NCBI RefSeq assembly: GCF_003324565.1
Contig: NZ_QOLA01000001.1
Location: 806,001 to 870,000, forward strand
From: Streptomyces sp. SDr-06
GTDB taxonomy: Bacteria > Actinomycetota > Actinomycetes > Streptomycetales > Streptomycetaceae
DNA: 64,000 nucleotides
Direction: 5' to 3'
Shown here: positions 44,712 to 53,432 of the stretch, piece by piece
Numbering within the stretch: position 1 is the stretch's first letter
Layout of the letters: each line of letters opens with the position of its first letter
Translations under genes and position numbers: made by a program
Notes under the pieces: model-generated
The model's database searches: none
What the model saw: the letters and a program-made list of their open reading frames with translations, nothing else
What the model was told of the DNA's origin: nothing

Positions 44712-45540
44712 GCGTCTTGCCCGCCCGTACGGCGTCGAGGAAGGCGAGGACCGCCTGCTCGATGCCGCGCTGGCGGGCCACCGGCACCCAGTCGCCGCGG
44801 CGGCGCACGGTCGGCTGCCCCTTGTGGTCGATCACCTCGGCGAGGTTGAGGACCTGGCGCTTGGTGTCCTGGCCGGAGACCTCCAGGATCTCCTCGGTGG
44901 AGCCGTTCATGCGGTTCATGGTGCCGATCGCGGTGAAGCCCTCGCCGGAGAGCTGGAGCACCACGTGCTCCATCAGGCCCGCGCGGACCCGGGCCCGTAC
45001 GACGGTGTGCTCGATCGGCCCCGGCACGAGGAAGCGCAGTGTGTCCACGACGTGGATGAAGTCGTCGAGCACCAGGGTGCGCGGGTCCTCGGGGAGTCCG
45101 ACGCGGTTCTTCTGCATCAGGATCAGCTCGCGCGGATGGTCGGCGCACTGGGCGTAGCCGGGGGCGAGCCGCCGGTTGAAGCCGACGGTGAGGCCGACCC
45201 CGCGCTCCTCGGCGAGCGCCACGAGCCGCTCGGAGTCGGCGAGTTCGTACGCCAGCGGCTTGTCGACATACGTCGGGACGCCCGCCTCGATCAGCCGGGT
45301 CACGATCTGCGGGTGCACCGCGGTCGGCGCGTGCACGAACGCCGCGTCGAGGTCCTGCGCGAGCAGCGAGTCGAGGTCGGCGTGGCACCGCGCGGCGGGG
45401 ACGCGGTGGGCGTCGGCCACCTTCGCGAGGGTGGCCGGGGTGCGGGTCTGCAGATGCAGTTCCGTACCGGGCAGCGTGGCCAGGACGGGCAGATAGGCCT
45501 TCTGCGCGATGTCCCCGAGTCCGATGCAGCCGACCTTCAC
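44635..45540 (-). CDS. Gfo/Idh/MocA family oxidoreductase
   Basis: 301 residues from a GTG with AGGAGA upstream. The NAD(P)-binding motif is GCIGLGDIAQKAYLPVLATL, followed by FVHAPTAVHPQIV and the catalytic EKP-like position VDKPLAYELADSERLVALAE, where the conserved Lys sits in DKP. The C-terminal domain binds the sugar or inositol-type substrate, unknown here. It is translationally coupled to the upstream monooxygenase (GTGA overlap at 45537-45540). The 3' end overlaps lnt by 77 bases on the other strand. Confidence 0.9.
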   Translation of the reverse strand: MKVGCIGLGDIAQKAYLPVLATLPGTELHLQTRTPATLAKVADAHRVPAARCHADLDSLLAQDLDAAFVHAPTAVHPQIVTRLIEAGVPTYVDKPLAYELADSERLVALAEERGVGLTVGFNRRLAPGYAQCADHPRELILMQKNRVGLPEDPRTLVLDDFIHVVDTLRFLVPGPIEHTVVRARVRAGLMEHVVLQLSGEGFTAIGTMNRMNGSTEEILEVSGQDTKRQVLNLAEVIDHKGQPTVRRRGDWVPVARQRGIEQAVLAFLDAVRAGKTLSAQDALATHELCERVVREAWEQAS

Positions 45541-46775
45541 AGGGTCTCCTGTCGCCGAGTGTTGTCCTGCTTGATTGCCTGGTCAGCATACGTGCGCCCG
45601 GGTGGCTGCCAGGTGGCGATGTCCTTGAAGGAGCGGAGCACGAAGGAGGGGCCGAGGCGCGAGAGCGTACCGATGAGGGTGTCGCGGACCGCGATGGCCA
45701 CCGGGCCGCGCATCAGGTTGAGGCGGGCGGCCCGGTCCGCCCGTCGCGCGATGCCCATGGTGCGCGGCAGCCGCTCGGCGCTGTAGCGGTCGAGTCCGTC
45801 GGCGGGGTCGGCCCGCGGCGACATGTGGTGGGCGAGGACCACGGCGTCCTCGACGGCCTGGTTGCCGCCCTGGCCGAGCGTGGGCGCCATGGCGTGCGCA
45901 GCGTCGCCGACCAGGGCGACCCGGCCCCGGTGGTAGGCGGGCAGCGCCGTGGCCATCCAGTACACGTCGTTGCGCAGCACCGGGCCGCCCTCGGCCGCGT
46001 CGAGGACGGCCGGAACCGGGTCGTGCCAGGTGCCGAACAGCCTGCGCAGTTCGGCCAATTCACCGTCCGCGGCGTGCCCGCCCGGCGCGGTCCTGGCCGC
46101 CGCGTACGCGTACACCCGGCCGTCCTTCAGGGGCTGGGTGCCCCAGATGCGGCCGGGCCCCCAGGTCTCGTGCGGAGCGAAGGGCCGGCCGGGGCCGGGC
46201 ACCACGACGCGCCATGTGGTGAATCCGGCGTAGGCGGGTCCCGGGTGGGCGGGGAAGAGGGCCGTGCGCAGCGTGGAGTGGATGCCGTCGGCGCCGACCA
46301 CCAGGTCCGCCGCGATGTCCCCGGCGGCGGTGCGGAGCACCGCGGGTCGGTCGGCGCCCCCGTGGTCGACCAGTTCGGCGGCCGCGCCGGTGCGCACGGT
46401 GCCTTCGGGCAGCGCGGCGGCGAGGATGTCGATGAGGGTGGCCCGGTGCAGCAGGACGACCGGGCCGCCGAACGCCTCGGCCGCGGCCCGCGGGTCGGTG
46501 CGCGAGAGCCAGCGCCCGCCCGGGGTGCGCAGGCCGCCCTCGCCCTGCCAGGCGGCGAGCGCCCGGAGGGGGTCGCCCAGGCCGATGACGTCCAGGGCGC
46601 GCTGGGCGTTGGGCGCGAGCGCGATGCCCGCGCCGACCGGCCTCAGCTCCTCGGCCCGCTCCAGGACGGTGACCTGCCAGCCGCGCCGGATCAGCGCGGC
46701 GGCGGCGGTGAGCCCGCCGATGCCGCCGCCGACGACCACCGCTCGCGCCGCGGCGCCCCTGCCGTTCCCGCTCAT
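45537..46775 (-). CDS. FAD-dependent monooxygenase (aromatic hydroxylase type)
   Basis: 412 residues. GXGXXG motif AVVVGGGIGGLTAAAALIRRG with ERAEELRPVGAG, quoted as VVVGGGIGGLTAAAAL. The DG motif is DLVVGADGIHSTLRTALFP, and the second FAD motif is GRVALVGDAAHAMAPTLGQG. These identify the PHBH-type flavoprotein group. It would hydroxylate an aromatic or related compound using NAD(P)H. It is the first gene of a two-gene operon with the oxidoreductase and is divergent from a TetR regulator with two palindromic sites, so substrate-induced expression is probable. Confidence 0.92.
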   Translation of the reverse strand: MSGNGRGAAARAVVVGGGIGGLTAAAALIRRGWQVTVLERAEELRPVGAGIALAPNAQRALDVIGLGDPLRALAAWQGEGGLRTPGGRWLSRTDPRAAAEAFGGPVVLLHRATLIDILAAALPEGTVRTGAAAELVDHGGADRPAVLRTAAGDIAADLVVGADGIHSTLRTALFPAHPGPAYAGFTTWRVVVPGPGRPFAPHETWGPGRIWGTQPLKDGRVYAYAAARTAPGGHAADGELAELRRLFGTWHDPVPAVLDAAEGGPVLRNDVYWMATALPAYHRGRVALVGDAAHAMAPTLGQGGNQAVEDAVVLAHHMSPRADPADGLDRYSAERLPRTMGIARRADRAARLNLMRGPVAIAVRDTLIGTLSRLGPSFVLRSFKDIATWQPPGRTYADQAIKQDNTRRQETL

Positions 46776-46788
46776 GACACTCCCTCCG

Positions 46789-46802
46789 ACTACACCCGTA
46801 GT
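46789..46802. promoter_or_regulatory. TetR operator candidate 1
   Basis: ACTACACCCGTAGT, an ACTAC/GTAGT inverted repeat with a 4-base centre, 14 bases upstream of the monooxygenase start. The same GTAGTGCGC flank follows both sites, suggesting a repeated operator. Confidence 0.7.
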
Positions 46803-46814
46803 GCGCGCCACGCT

Positions 46815-46828
46815 ACTACAGCTGTAGT
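46815..46828. promoter_or_regulatory. TetR operator candidate 2
   Basis: ACTACAGCTGTAGT, a perfect 14-bp palindrome, 20 bases before the TetR start. Its centre is 26 bases from that of the first site. Binding here would block both divergent promoters. Confidence 0.75.
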
Positions 46829-46848
46829 GCGCGGGATAGATTGCTCCC

Positions 46849-47451
46849 ATGACCGCACGCCCCCCGCGCACCCCGCGCGGCGAACTCATCGCCGACACCG
46901 CGCTGGCCCTGCTCGTCGAGCGCGGCATGCGCGGGCTGACCCACCGGGCCGTCGACGAGCTCGCCGGACTGCCGCCCGGCTCGACCTCCAACCAGGCGCG
47001 CACCCGGCAGGCTCTGCTGGAGGTGGCGGTGGGACGGCAGGCCGAACGGGAGGCCAGAGTGCTCGTTCCCGCCGAGCTGCCGGTGCCCGGCGGCGGCCTC
47101 GACGACCTGGCCGCCTCGCTCGCCCTGGCGCTGCACCGCTATCTGACCGGCAACCGCGAACTGCTCGTGTCCCGATACGAGTTGGCCCTGGAGGCGACCC
47201 GGCGCCCCGAACTCCGCGCCTACTACGACGCGGCCGGGCAGCGGTTCAGGGAGCCCCTGGTGGCGCTGATGCGGGCGGCCGGGTCCGAGGCGCCCGAACG
47301 CCACGCGCTGTCCCTGATCTCCTGGAGCGAGGGGCTGATGTTCTCCTGCGCCGCCGGTTCGTACCACGCCGAGGTGCCCTCCGAGCCGGAGATCCGCCGC
47401 GGCTTCACCGAGTTGCTGCGCGGCATGCTCGCCGGGCCGCCGCCGCGATGA
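46849..47451 (+). CDS. TetR family transcriptional regulator
   Basis: 200 residues. The N-terminal helix-turn-helix is ELIADTALALLVERGMRGLT, HRAVDELAGLPPGSTSNQAR. The helical C-terminal domain (DDLAASLALALHRYLTGNRE, SLISWSEGLMFSCAAGSYHA) binds an unknown ligand. It probably represses itself and the divergent monooxygenase-oxidoreductase operon through the two palindromes between the starts. The helix-turn-helix Q-A-R-T-R-Q ending is typical of family members that sense aromatic or lipophilic compounds, but that is not decisive. Confidence 0.92.
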   Translation: MTARPPRTPRGELIADTALALLVERGMRGLTHRAVDELAGLPPGSTSNQARTRQALLEVAVGRQAEREARVLVPAELPVPGGGLDDLAASLALALHRYLTGNRELLVSRYELALEATRRPELRAYYDAAGQRFREPLVALMRAAGSEAPERHALSLISWSEGLMFSCAAGSYHAEVPSEPEIRRGFTELLRGMLAGPPPR

Positions 47452-47507
47452 ACGGTGCGCCGCGATAACCAGTGGCCCCGGTCGCGGCCGTCGGCCAGGA
47501 TGACGCC

Positions 47508-48044
47508 ATGACGACCCCCGCAGTACCGTCGGCCCCGTCGACCGAGCGCACCGAGCCCGCACTCGACGCCACCGAGCGGGCCATGCTCGACGGCTGGCTG
47601 GAGTACCACCGCGAGACCCTGGCCTGGAAGTGTTCCGGGCTCACCGACGAACAGCTCAAGGCGGCCGCCGTGCCGACCTCGGAGCTCACCCTGCTCGGTC
47701 TGCTGCGCCATCTGTCCGAGGTCGAGCACTGGTGGTTCGACACCGTCTTCGGCGGCGAGCCCGACCGGGCGGTGTACGGCACCGACGAGGACCCCGACCG
47801 CGACTTCCACTTCGGCCCCGAGGACACCTACGCCGAAGCGCTGGCCACCTGGCGCGGCGAGATCGCGGCCGCGCGGGCCCGGGCGGCCAAACACGACCTC
47901 GACGACCTCAGCGTCGGCACCGCCCGTGGCGGCCAGCACTTCACGCTGCGCTGGATCTACACGCACATGATCGAGGAGTACGCCCGCCACAACGGCCACG
48001 CCGACCTCATCCGCGAGGCCATCGACGGTTCGACGGGAGACTGA
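47508..48044 (+). CDS. DinB family protein (DUF664 type)
   Basis: 178 residues. The four-helix DinB/YfiT-like fold shows the metal-binding histidines in GLLRHLSEVEHWWFDTVFGG and in TLRWIYTHMIEEYARHNGHA. The features TDEQLKAAAVPTSELTLLGL and the late HNGHADLIREAIDG are common to Streptomyces mini-circle/DUF664 proteins. It may act as a thiol-dependent transferase with mycothiol; not shown. The start is MTTPAV, placed by family alignment; a GTG 12 codons upstream is less likely. A hairpin follows. Confidence 0.9.
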   Translation: MTTPAVPSAPSTERTEPALDATERAMLDGWLEYHRETLAWKCSGLTDEQLKAAAVPTSELTLLGLLRHLSEVEHWWFDTVFGGEPDRAVYGTDEDPDRDFHFGPEDTYAEALATWRGEIAAARARAAKHDLDDLSVGTARGGQHFTLRWIYTHMIEEYARHNGHADLIREAIDGSTGD

Positions 48045-48089
48045 ACGCCCGGCCGGGGCAGACCGAGGCACCGCGGCAAGGTCACTCGT

Positions 48090-48109
48090 GCGGGCCATTG
48101 TGGGCCCGC
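48090..48109 (+). terminator. Hairpin downstream of the DinB gene
   Basis: GCGGGCC and GGCCCGC pair around ATTGTG, 45 bases after the stop. The position suits a terminator before the lipoprotein gene. Confidence 0.5.
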
Positions 48110-48149
48110 GCGGTCGACCAACCGCTTTGTCCGCCAGCAGGGTTGAGCG

Positions 48150-48590
48150 ATGCACCGAACCAGGAACGCGCTGGGGCTCCTGACGGCCGCGGCCACCCTC
48201 TGCGGCTGCCTCTCGGGCTGTGTCTCCGTCGAGGCCCGGCCCACGCCCACGGAGCCGCCGCCTCCCTCGCCTCGCCGGCAGGGCGAGGTCGCGCCGCGGA
48301 TCGTCCAGGCCCCGGCCCGCGAGGCCCTGTCCACGATCCTGCCCCCGGACACCCCCTCTCCCCCGCCGCCTGCCCGCGCCCCGAGGGCGGCCCCGCCGGA
48401 CCCGGCCCGCCACGAGCACCACCGCCGGGCCCAGCAGCCCCACCCGCCTTCGGCCGCCCCCGGAAAGCATCGCCCCCACCCCGCGGCGCCTCCCGCGGCG
48501 GGCGACGTCTGCGCGCTCGGGCGGAGCTACGGCGGCTGGCGCGACGACAGCCCCGAGGCACGCATCTGCCATGACGCCTACGGCAATTGA
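48150..48590 (+). CDS. Proline-rich secreted lipoprotein of unknown function
   Basis: 146 residues. A signal peptide (LGLLTAAATLCGCL) ends in the lipobox LSGC, so the mature protein starts at Cys after about 23 residues and is lipid-anchored outside. A long Pro/Ala/His/Arg-rich linker follows. The last 30 residues (DVCALGRSYGGWRDDSPEAR, then ICHDAYG) form a compact module with two cysteines that may pair. Streptomyces encode several such proteins with the same C-terminal pattern; no function is known. An Lnt gene is 4 kb away. Confidence 0.75.
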   Translation: MHRTRNALGLLTAAATLCGCLSGCVSVEARPTPTEPPPPSPRRQGEVAPRIVQAPAREALSTILPPDTPSPPPPARAPRAAPPDPARHEHHRRAQQPHPPSAAPGKHRPHPAAPPAAGDVCALGRSYGGWRDDSPEARICHDAYGN

Positions 48591-48611
48591 CGGTCTCTCA
48601 CCTATGTTTTT

Positions 48612-49085
48612 TCACACGGCATCCAGCCGCCGCTCCAGGCGGAGCAGCGCCTCGCGGATGCCGTTGCCGTACGCGTCGTCGGCCAGCGCGTCCAGGGCGG
48701 CGTGGGCGCGGTCGAGGTGGAGCCGGGCCTCCTGGGGGCGGTGCAGCTTCACATAGTCGGCCGCCAGGTTGAGGTGGAGCGAGGGGTAGAAGGCGCGCAC
48801 CGCGAGCGAGGCGTGGTGCTCGGTCAGGCGCTCCTGGTTCAGTCCGTCGGCCGCCGCCAACGCCCGCAGGTCCCAGGCCAGTTCGTCCCCGGGGTCGTCC
48901 TGGGTGTCCGCCATGTAGTGGGCGAGGGTGCAGCGGTGGAGCGCGTCGCCGTCCTCGCCGATCTGCGACCACAGGGCGCCGAACCGGTTGCGCGCCTCCT
49001 CGCGGTCGCCGCCGTGGAGCAGCATCATCGCCTGACCGATCCGGGTCATCACGACGTCCCCCGGGGCTTCCTGCATGTCCGTCAC
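48612..49085 (-). CDS. Helical-repeat (TPR-like) protein
   Basis: 157 residues from a GTG with GGTGGAGA upstream; a second in-frame GTG lies ten codons earlier. Repeating amphipathic helices are visible: MMLLHGGDREEARNRFGALW, LHLNLAADYVKLHRPQEARL, HLDRAHAALDALADDAYGNG. This is the pattern of tetratricopeptide-like solenoids, here about three repeats. No membrane segment. It probably binds another protein. Its 3' end faces the lipoprotein gene with only 21 bases between the stops. Confidence 0.75.
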   Translation of the reverse strand: MTDMQEAPGDVVMTRIGQAMMLLHGGDREEARNRFGALWSQIGEDGDALHRCTLAHYMADTQDDPGDELAWDLRALAAADGLNQERLTEHHASLAVRAFYPSLHLNLAADYVKLHRPQEARLHLDRAHAALDALADDAYGNGIREALLRLERRLDAV

Positions 49086-49244
49086 CGCTGTCTCCACCCG
49101 TCGTCCAGTCGTCACGAAAGTCGAACGACTTCGACGCTAGCCGCCGCCACTGACAATCGGCCTCAGGCTCGGGCGGGGCCCGGGGCCTGTCAGCCGGACG
49201 CCGTCACCCGCCCGGCCGACGGCCGCCCGCCCCCGGCCCACAGC

Positions 49245-49928
49245 TCAGCCCAGGTTCGGCACGCGCCAGTCGATCGGGGTGTGGCCCTGGGCCGCGACCG
49301 CCTCGTTGATCTGGGTGAACGGGTGCGAACCGAAGAACTTCTTCGCCGACAGCGGCGAGGGGTGCGCGCCCTTGACCACCACGTGGCGCTCCTCGTCGAT
49401 CAGCGGGAGCTTCTTCTGCGCGTAGTTGCCCCACAGCACGAAGACCGCCGGGTCGGGCCGCGAGGCGACCGCGCGGATCACCGCGTCGGTGAACTTCTCC
49501 CAGCCCTTGCCCTTGTGCGAGTTGGCCTCGCCGGAGCGCACCGTGAGCACCGCGTTGAGCAGCAGCACGCCCTGCTCGGCCCACGGCATCAGATAGCCGT
49601 TGTCCGGGATCTCCAGGCCCAGCTCGTCCCGCATCTCCTTGTAGATGTTGCGCAGCGAGGGCGGCGTCCGGACGCCGGGCCGCACCGAGAAGCACAGGCC
49701 GTGCCCCTGGCCCTCGCCGTGGTACGGGTCCTGCCCGAGGACGAGCACCTTCACCTGGTCGTACGGCGTCGCCTCCAGGGCCGCGAAGACCTCCTCGCGG
49801 GGAGGGTAGACGGGGCCCCTCGCCCGCTCCTCCTCGACGAACGCGGTGAGCTCCTTGAAGTACGGCTTCTGGAGCTCCTCGCCGAGGACGCCCTGCCAGG
49901 ACTCGGGCAGCATGGCGATATCGGTCAC
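49245..49928 (-). CDS. ung: Uracil-DNA glycosylase, family 1
   Basis: 227 residues, GTG start with GGAGG upstream. Motif A is VLGQDPYHGEGQGHGLCFSV, with the catalytic Asp, and the later motif B is GAHPSPLSAKKFFGSHPFT, with the catalytic His. LLNAVLTVRSGEANSHKGKG is also diagnostic. It removes uracil from DNA, the first step of base excision repair, which matters in GC-rich genomes where cytosine deamination is frequent. Streptomyces may have more than one ung gene. No operon partner. Confidence 0.97.
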   Translation of the reverse strand: MTDIAMLPESWQGVLGEELQKPYFKELTAFVEEERARGPVYPPREEVFAALEATPYDQVKVLVLGQDPYHGEGQGHGLCFSVRPGVRTPPSLRNIYKEMRDELGLEIPDNGYLMPWAEQGVLLLNAVLTVRSGEANSHKGKGWEKFTDAVIRAVASRPDPAVFVLWGNYAQKKLPLIDEERHVVVKGAHPSPLSAKKFFGSHPFTQINEAVAAQGHTPIDWRVPNLG

Positions 49929-50019
49929 GTCAACAACCTCCGTGGGACATTCGGTTCCCGCACGCTCGCGGTTTCCCGAACCTACCCGCAGCCACTGACA
50001 ACGCCGCCCGCGCCCACCG

Positions 50020-51603
50020 CTACCAGCTGGTCTTGCGGTGCAGCTCCCACAACTGCATGACCGTCTGCGGGTCCATGGCGCGCTCACCGCCCGCGATGTC
50101 GTCGCTCGCCGCGATGTAGAGCTTGCCCTGCCACAGCGGAAGGAGCCGTACGTCGTCGACGAGGATGTCCTGGGCCCGCTCGAACTGCTTGCTGACGGCG
50201 CCCCGGTCGGAGACCTCGCGGGACTGCGGGATCAGCTGTGTGGTGATCTCGCGGGGCTCGTAGGGCGTGCCGACCGCGTTCTCCTTGCCGACGAACGGCG
50301 CAATGAAGTTGTCGGGGTCGGGGAAGTCGGGGAACCAGCCGCGTCCGAAGACGGGGAAGTCCCCGGCCTGGAAGCCCTCGGTGTAGGTCTTCCAGGGGCG
50401 GCTGTTCAGGGTCACGTCGAACAGCCCGGAGGCGTCGAGCTGGCGCTTGAGCTCCTTGAACTCCGCCTCCATGGAGGAGCCGTAGCGGTCGGTGGTGTAC
50501 CAGAGCTGGAGCGGGACCGGGGCGGTGACGCCTGCCTTGCGCAGGATGTCCTTGGCCTTGGGGACGCTGGGCGAGCCGAAGGCGTCGAAGAAGCTGGTGG
50601 TGTGTCCGTTCACACCGGTGGGGACCATCGAGTACAGCGGCTCCGCGGTGCCCTTGTAGACCTTGGCGACCAGCGCGTCGCGGTCGACGAGCTGGGCGAC
50701 CGCGCGGCGCACCGCCGGGTTCGCGGCCTGCGGGTCCTTCGGGTTGAACACCAGGAAGCGGATCTCGGTGCCGGTGTTCTCGACCAGTTGGAGCGGCTTG
50801 CCCGCGGCCTTCTCGTTGCGGATGTCCTCGACCTCGTCGGCGGTGATGCCGCGGTAGGTGACGTCGATCTGCTTGTTCTTGAGGGCGTCGACCATGGCGC
50901 CGGAGTCGCGGAAGTAGCGGATGGTGACGCCGTCGTTCTTGGGCTGCGCGAAGCCCTGGTAGTGGTCGTTCTTCTTCAGGACCGCTCGGTCGCCCGCCTT
51001 GTACGACTGCAGCGTGTACGGCCCCGAGCCGGTGAGCCCGCCGTCGTCGCGGAGCTTGTCGGCGGGGTAGGCCCGGGGGTCCACGATGGACATGGCGGGC
51101 GCGCCGAGCACATACGGGAAGGTCGCGTCGGGCTTGTTGAGGTGGAAGGTGACGGTCAGGTCGTTGTCGGCGGTGACCTGGTCCAGGCTGCTGAGCAGCC
51201 CCTTCGGGCCGGCCTTCACATTGATCTTCACGATCCGGTCGATCGAGTACTTGACGGCGCTCGCATCGAGCTTCGTGCCGTCGGAGAAGGTCATTCCCTT
51301 GCGCAACGTGCAGGTGAAGGTGCGGCTCGACTTGTCCTGGAACTGGCAGGACTGCGCGGCGTCGGGCTGCGGGGCCGTGCTGCCGGTCGGGAAGGCCACC
51401 AGGGTCTGGAAGACATTGCGGTACAGCTCCCACGATCCGTCCCAGGACGCGGCGGGGTCGAGCGTGCTCGGCTCGCTCGTCGTCCCCACCGTGATCTCCT
51501 GCTGGGTCTGCGAACCGCCCCCCGAGAGCAGTCCGCAGCCACCGAGCAGGGATATGGACGCAAGGGCCGCCATGGTGCGCCGGCAGATGGTCCGTTTGAA
51601 CAC
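50020..51603 (-). CDS. Peptide/nickel-type ABC transporter substrate-binding lipoprotein (family 5)
   Basis: 527 residues from the second of two close GTG codons, which has GAGGAG 7 bases upstream. Signal peptide CRRTMAALASISLLGGCGLL with lipobox LGGC. The family 5 solute-binding pattern is clear: TLDPAASWDGSWELYRNVFQ, DGTKLDASAVKYSIDRIV, and VRRAVAQLVDRDALVAKVYK. It would bind peptides or another solute outside the cell. There are no permease or ATPase genes beside it, so it is an orphan binding protein, possibly sharing transporters or acting in sensing. Confidence 0.92.
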   Translation of the reverse strand: MFKRTICRRTMAALASISLLGGCGLLSGGGSQTQQEITVGTTSEPSTLDPAASWDGSWELYRNVFQTLVAFPTGSTAPQPDAAQSCQFQDKSSRTFTCTLRKGMTFSDGTKLDASAVKYSIDRIVKINVKAGPKGLLSSLDQVTADNDLTVTFHLNKPDATFPYVLGAPAMSIVDPRAYPADKLRDDGGLTGSGPYTLQSYKAGDRAVLKKNDHYQGFAQPKNDGVTIRYFRDSGAMVDALKNKQIDVTYRGITADEVEDIRNEKAAGKPLQLVENTGTEIRFLVFNPKDPQAANPAVRRAVAQLVDRDALVAKVYKGTAEPLYSMVPTGVNGHTTSFFDAFGSPSVPKAKDILRKAGVTAPVPLQLWYTTDRYGSSMEAEFKELKRQLDASGLFDVTLNSRPWKTYTEGFQAGDFPVFGRGWFPDFPDPDNFIAPFVGKENAVGTPYEPREITTQLIPQSREVSDRGAVSKQFERAQDILVDDVRLLPLWQGKLYIAASDDIAGGERAMDPQTVMQLWELHRKTSW

Positions 51604-51742
51604 GTGCACGCTCCTCGATCGGCCATGGGACCGGCAGACCATACCGCAGTGCCCCGCTGGGTCAACCGACCGTCTCAGCAGGGCACTTGGCATATTCAGG
51701 AGCAAATCCGCTCAGGGTCGCCCGGACCGTCGGGGCCCGTCG

Positions 51743-52504
51743 TCAGTGCACCCCCGCGTTCAGGAAGAGACCGCCGTCGACGACCAGCGTCTGTCCGGTG
51801 ACCCAGTCCGACTGGTCGGAGGTGAGGAACGCGGCGGCGCCGCCGATGTCGGCGGGCACCCCGAGCCGGCCCAGCGGGTAGGCCGCGGCGGCCTCCTCCT
51901 CGCGGCCCTCGTAGAGCGCCTGGGCGAACTTGGTCTTGACCACGGCCGGGGCGATGGCGTTGACCCGCACGGCCGGCGCGAACTCGTGCGCCAGCTGGAG
52001 GGTCAGGTTGACCATGGCGGCCTTGCTCATGCCGTACGCGCCGATGAACGGCGAGGGGGAGAGTCCGGCGATGGAGGCGATGTTGACGATCGCCCCGCCG
52101 TTCTCCTTCTGCCAGGCCTTCCAGGTCTGCTGGGCGAAGCCGAGCGCGGAGATCACGTTCGTCTCGTAGACCTTGCGCGCGACGTTCAGGTCGAGCTCGG
52201 CGATGGGGCCGAAGACGGGGTTGGTGCCGGCGTTGTTGACCAGGTAGTCGACCCGGCCGAAGGCCTCCATGGTGCGCTCGACGACGGTGGCCTGGTGGGC
52301 CTCGTCGGCGGCCTTGCCCGCGACGGCGATGACCCGGTCGGAGCCGAGCCGTTCGACGGCCTCCTTGAGGGCGTCCTCGCCGCGTCCGGTGATGCACACC
52401 CGGTCGCCGCGGGCGACGAGCGCCTCGGCGACGCCGTAGCCGATGCCGCGGCTGGCTCCGGTGACCACGGCCACCTTGCCCGACAGTGCAGGAAGTTCAG
52501 TCAT
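51743..52504 (-). CDS. SDR family oxidoreductase
   Basis: 253 residues. NADP(H) motif TGASRGIGYGVAEALVARGD, NNAGTNPVFGPI, and the catalytic Ser-Tyr-Lys (NIASIAGLSPSPFIGAYGMSKAAMV) are all in place. The C-terminal GQTLVVDGG is typical of 3-oxoacyl-ACP reductase-like enzymes. It probably reduces a 3-oxoacyl or ketone substrate. Its start is 17 bases after the stop of the FabG-type gene of exactly the same length, so they make a two-gene operon of paralogues. Confidence 0.92.
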   Translation of the reverse strand: MTELPALSGKVAVVTGASRGIGYGVAEALVARGDRVCITGRGEDALKEAVERLGSDRVIAVAGKAADEAHQATVVERTMEAFGRVDYLVNNAGTNPVFGPIAELDLNVARKVYETNVISALGFAQQTWKAWQKENGGAIVNIASIAGLSPSPFIGAYGMSKAAMVNLTLQLAHEFAPAVRVNAIAPAVVKTKFAQALYEGREEEAAAAYPLGRLGVPADIGGAAAFLTSDQSDWVTGQTLVVDGGLFLNAGVH

Positions 52505-52521
52505 GTTCCTTGCCCCTGGCC

Positions 52522-53283
52522 TTAGTTGAGCGGTCCGCCGGCCACGTACATGACCTGGCCGGAGACGAAGCCCGCGGCGTCGCCCGAGAAGAAGGCGATC
52601 GCGTTGGCGATGTCCTCGGGGAAGCCGACGCGCTGGACGGGGATCTGGGTGGCGGCCGCGGCCTGGAACTCCTCGAAGCCCATGCCGACCCGGGCGGCGG
52701 TCTGCGCGGTCATCTCGGTGACGATGAAGCCGGGGGCGACCGCGTTGGCGGTGATGCCGAACTTGCCGAGTTCCTTGGCGAGGGTCTTGGTGAAGCCCTG
52801 GAGGCCGGCCTTGACGGCGGAGTAGTTGGCCTGGCCGCGGTTGCCGAGCGCCGAGGACGAGGAGAGCGAGACGATGCGGCCCCACTTCGCGTCCACCATG
52901 TGCTTCTGACAGGCCTTGGCCATCAGGAACGCGCCCTTGAGGTGCACGTTCATCACGGTGTCCCAGTCCGACTCGCTCATCTTGAAGAGGAGGTTGTCGC
53001 GGAGCACACCGGCGTTGTTGACGAGGATGGTCGGGGCGCCGAGCTCGGCCGCGACCCGCTCGACGGCCGCCTCCACCTGGGCGCTGTCGGAGACGTCGCA
53101 GCCGACGGCGATGGCCCGGCCGCCCGCCGCGGTGATCTTGTCGACGGTTTCCTTGCAGGCCGCCTCGTCGAGGTCGAGTACGGCGACGGCCCGGCCCTCG
53201 GCCGCGAGCCGGACGGCGGTCGCGGCGCCAATGCCCCGCGCCGCCCCGGTCACGATGGCGACACGCTGCTCGGTGGTGGACAT
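52522..53283 (-). CDS. fabG: 3-oxoacyl-ACP reductase FabG-type SDR
   Basis: 253 residues. Cofactor motif VTGAARGIGAATAVRLAAEG, NNAGVLRDNLLFKMSESDWD, catalytic region SLSSSSALGNRGQANYSAVK (Ser, Tyr and Lys), and the conserved VAPGFIVTEMTAQ loop; these are close to housekeeping FabG. It reduces 3-oxoacyl thioesters to 3-hydroxyacyl forms with NADPH. It leads an operon with the SDR at 51743. It may serve a secondary or degradative pathway, not the main fatty acid synthase, since no fab genes are near. Confidence 0.9.
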   Translation of the reverse strand: MSTTEQRVAIVTGAARGIGAATAVRLAAEGRAVAVLDLDEAACKETVDKITAAGGRAIAVGCDVSDSAQVEAAVERVAAELGAPTILVNNAGVLRDNLLFKMSESDWDTVMNVHLKGAFLMAKACQKHMVDAKWGRIVSLSSSSALGNRGQANYSAVKAGLQGFTKTLAKELGKFGITANAVAPGFIVTEMTAQTAARVGMGFEEFQAAAATQIPVQRVGFPEDIANAIAFFSGDAAGFVSGQVMYVAGGPLN

Positions 53284-53432
53284 GCTGTTCTCCTCGCCCT
53301 GGGATCCGCGGCCCTCAGTCACTGAGCAACCGCTTAGTAGCTTCAGCAGACGAGACGCTAGAAGCCCTGGCACGCGGTGTCAACGGGCCACGGATCCCCC
53401 GGCGCATGTCACACCCCGGCGGACGCGGAGAA

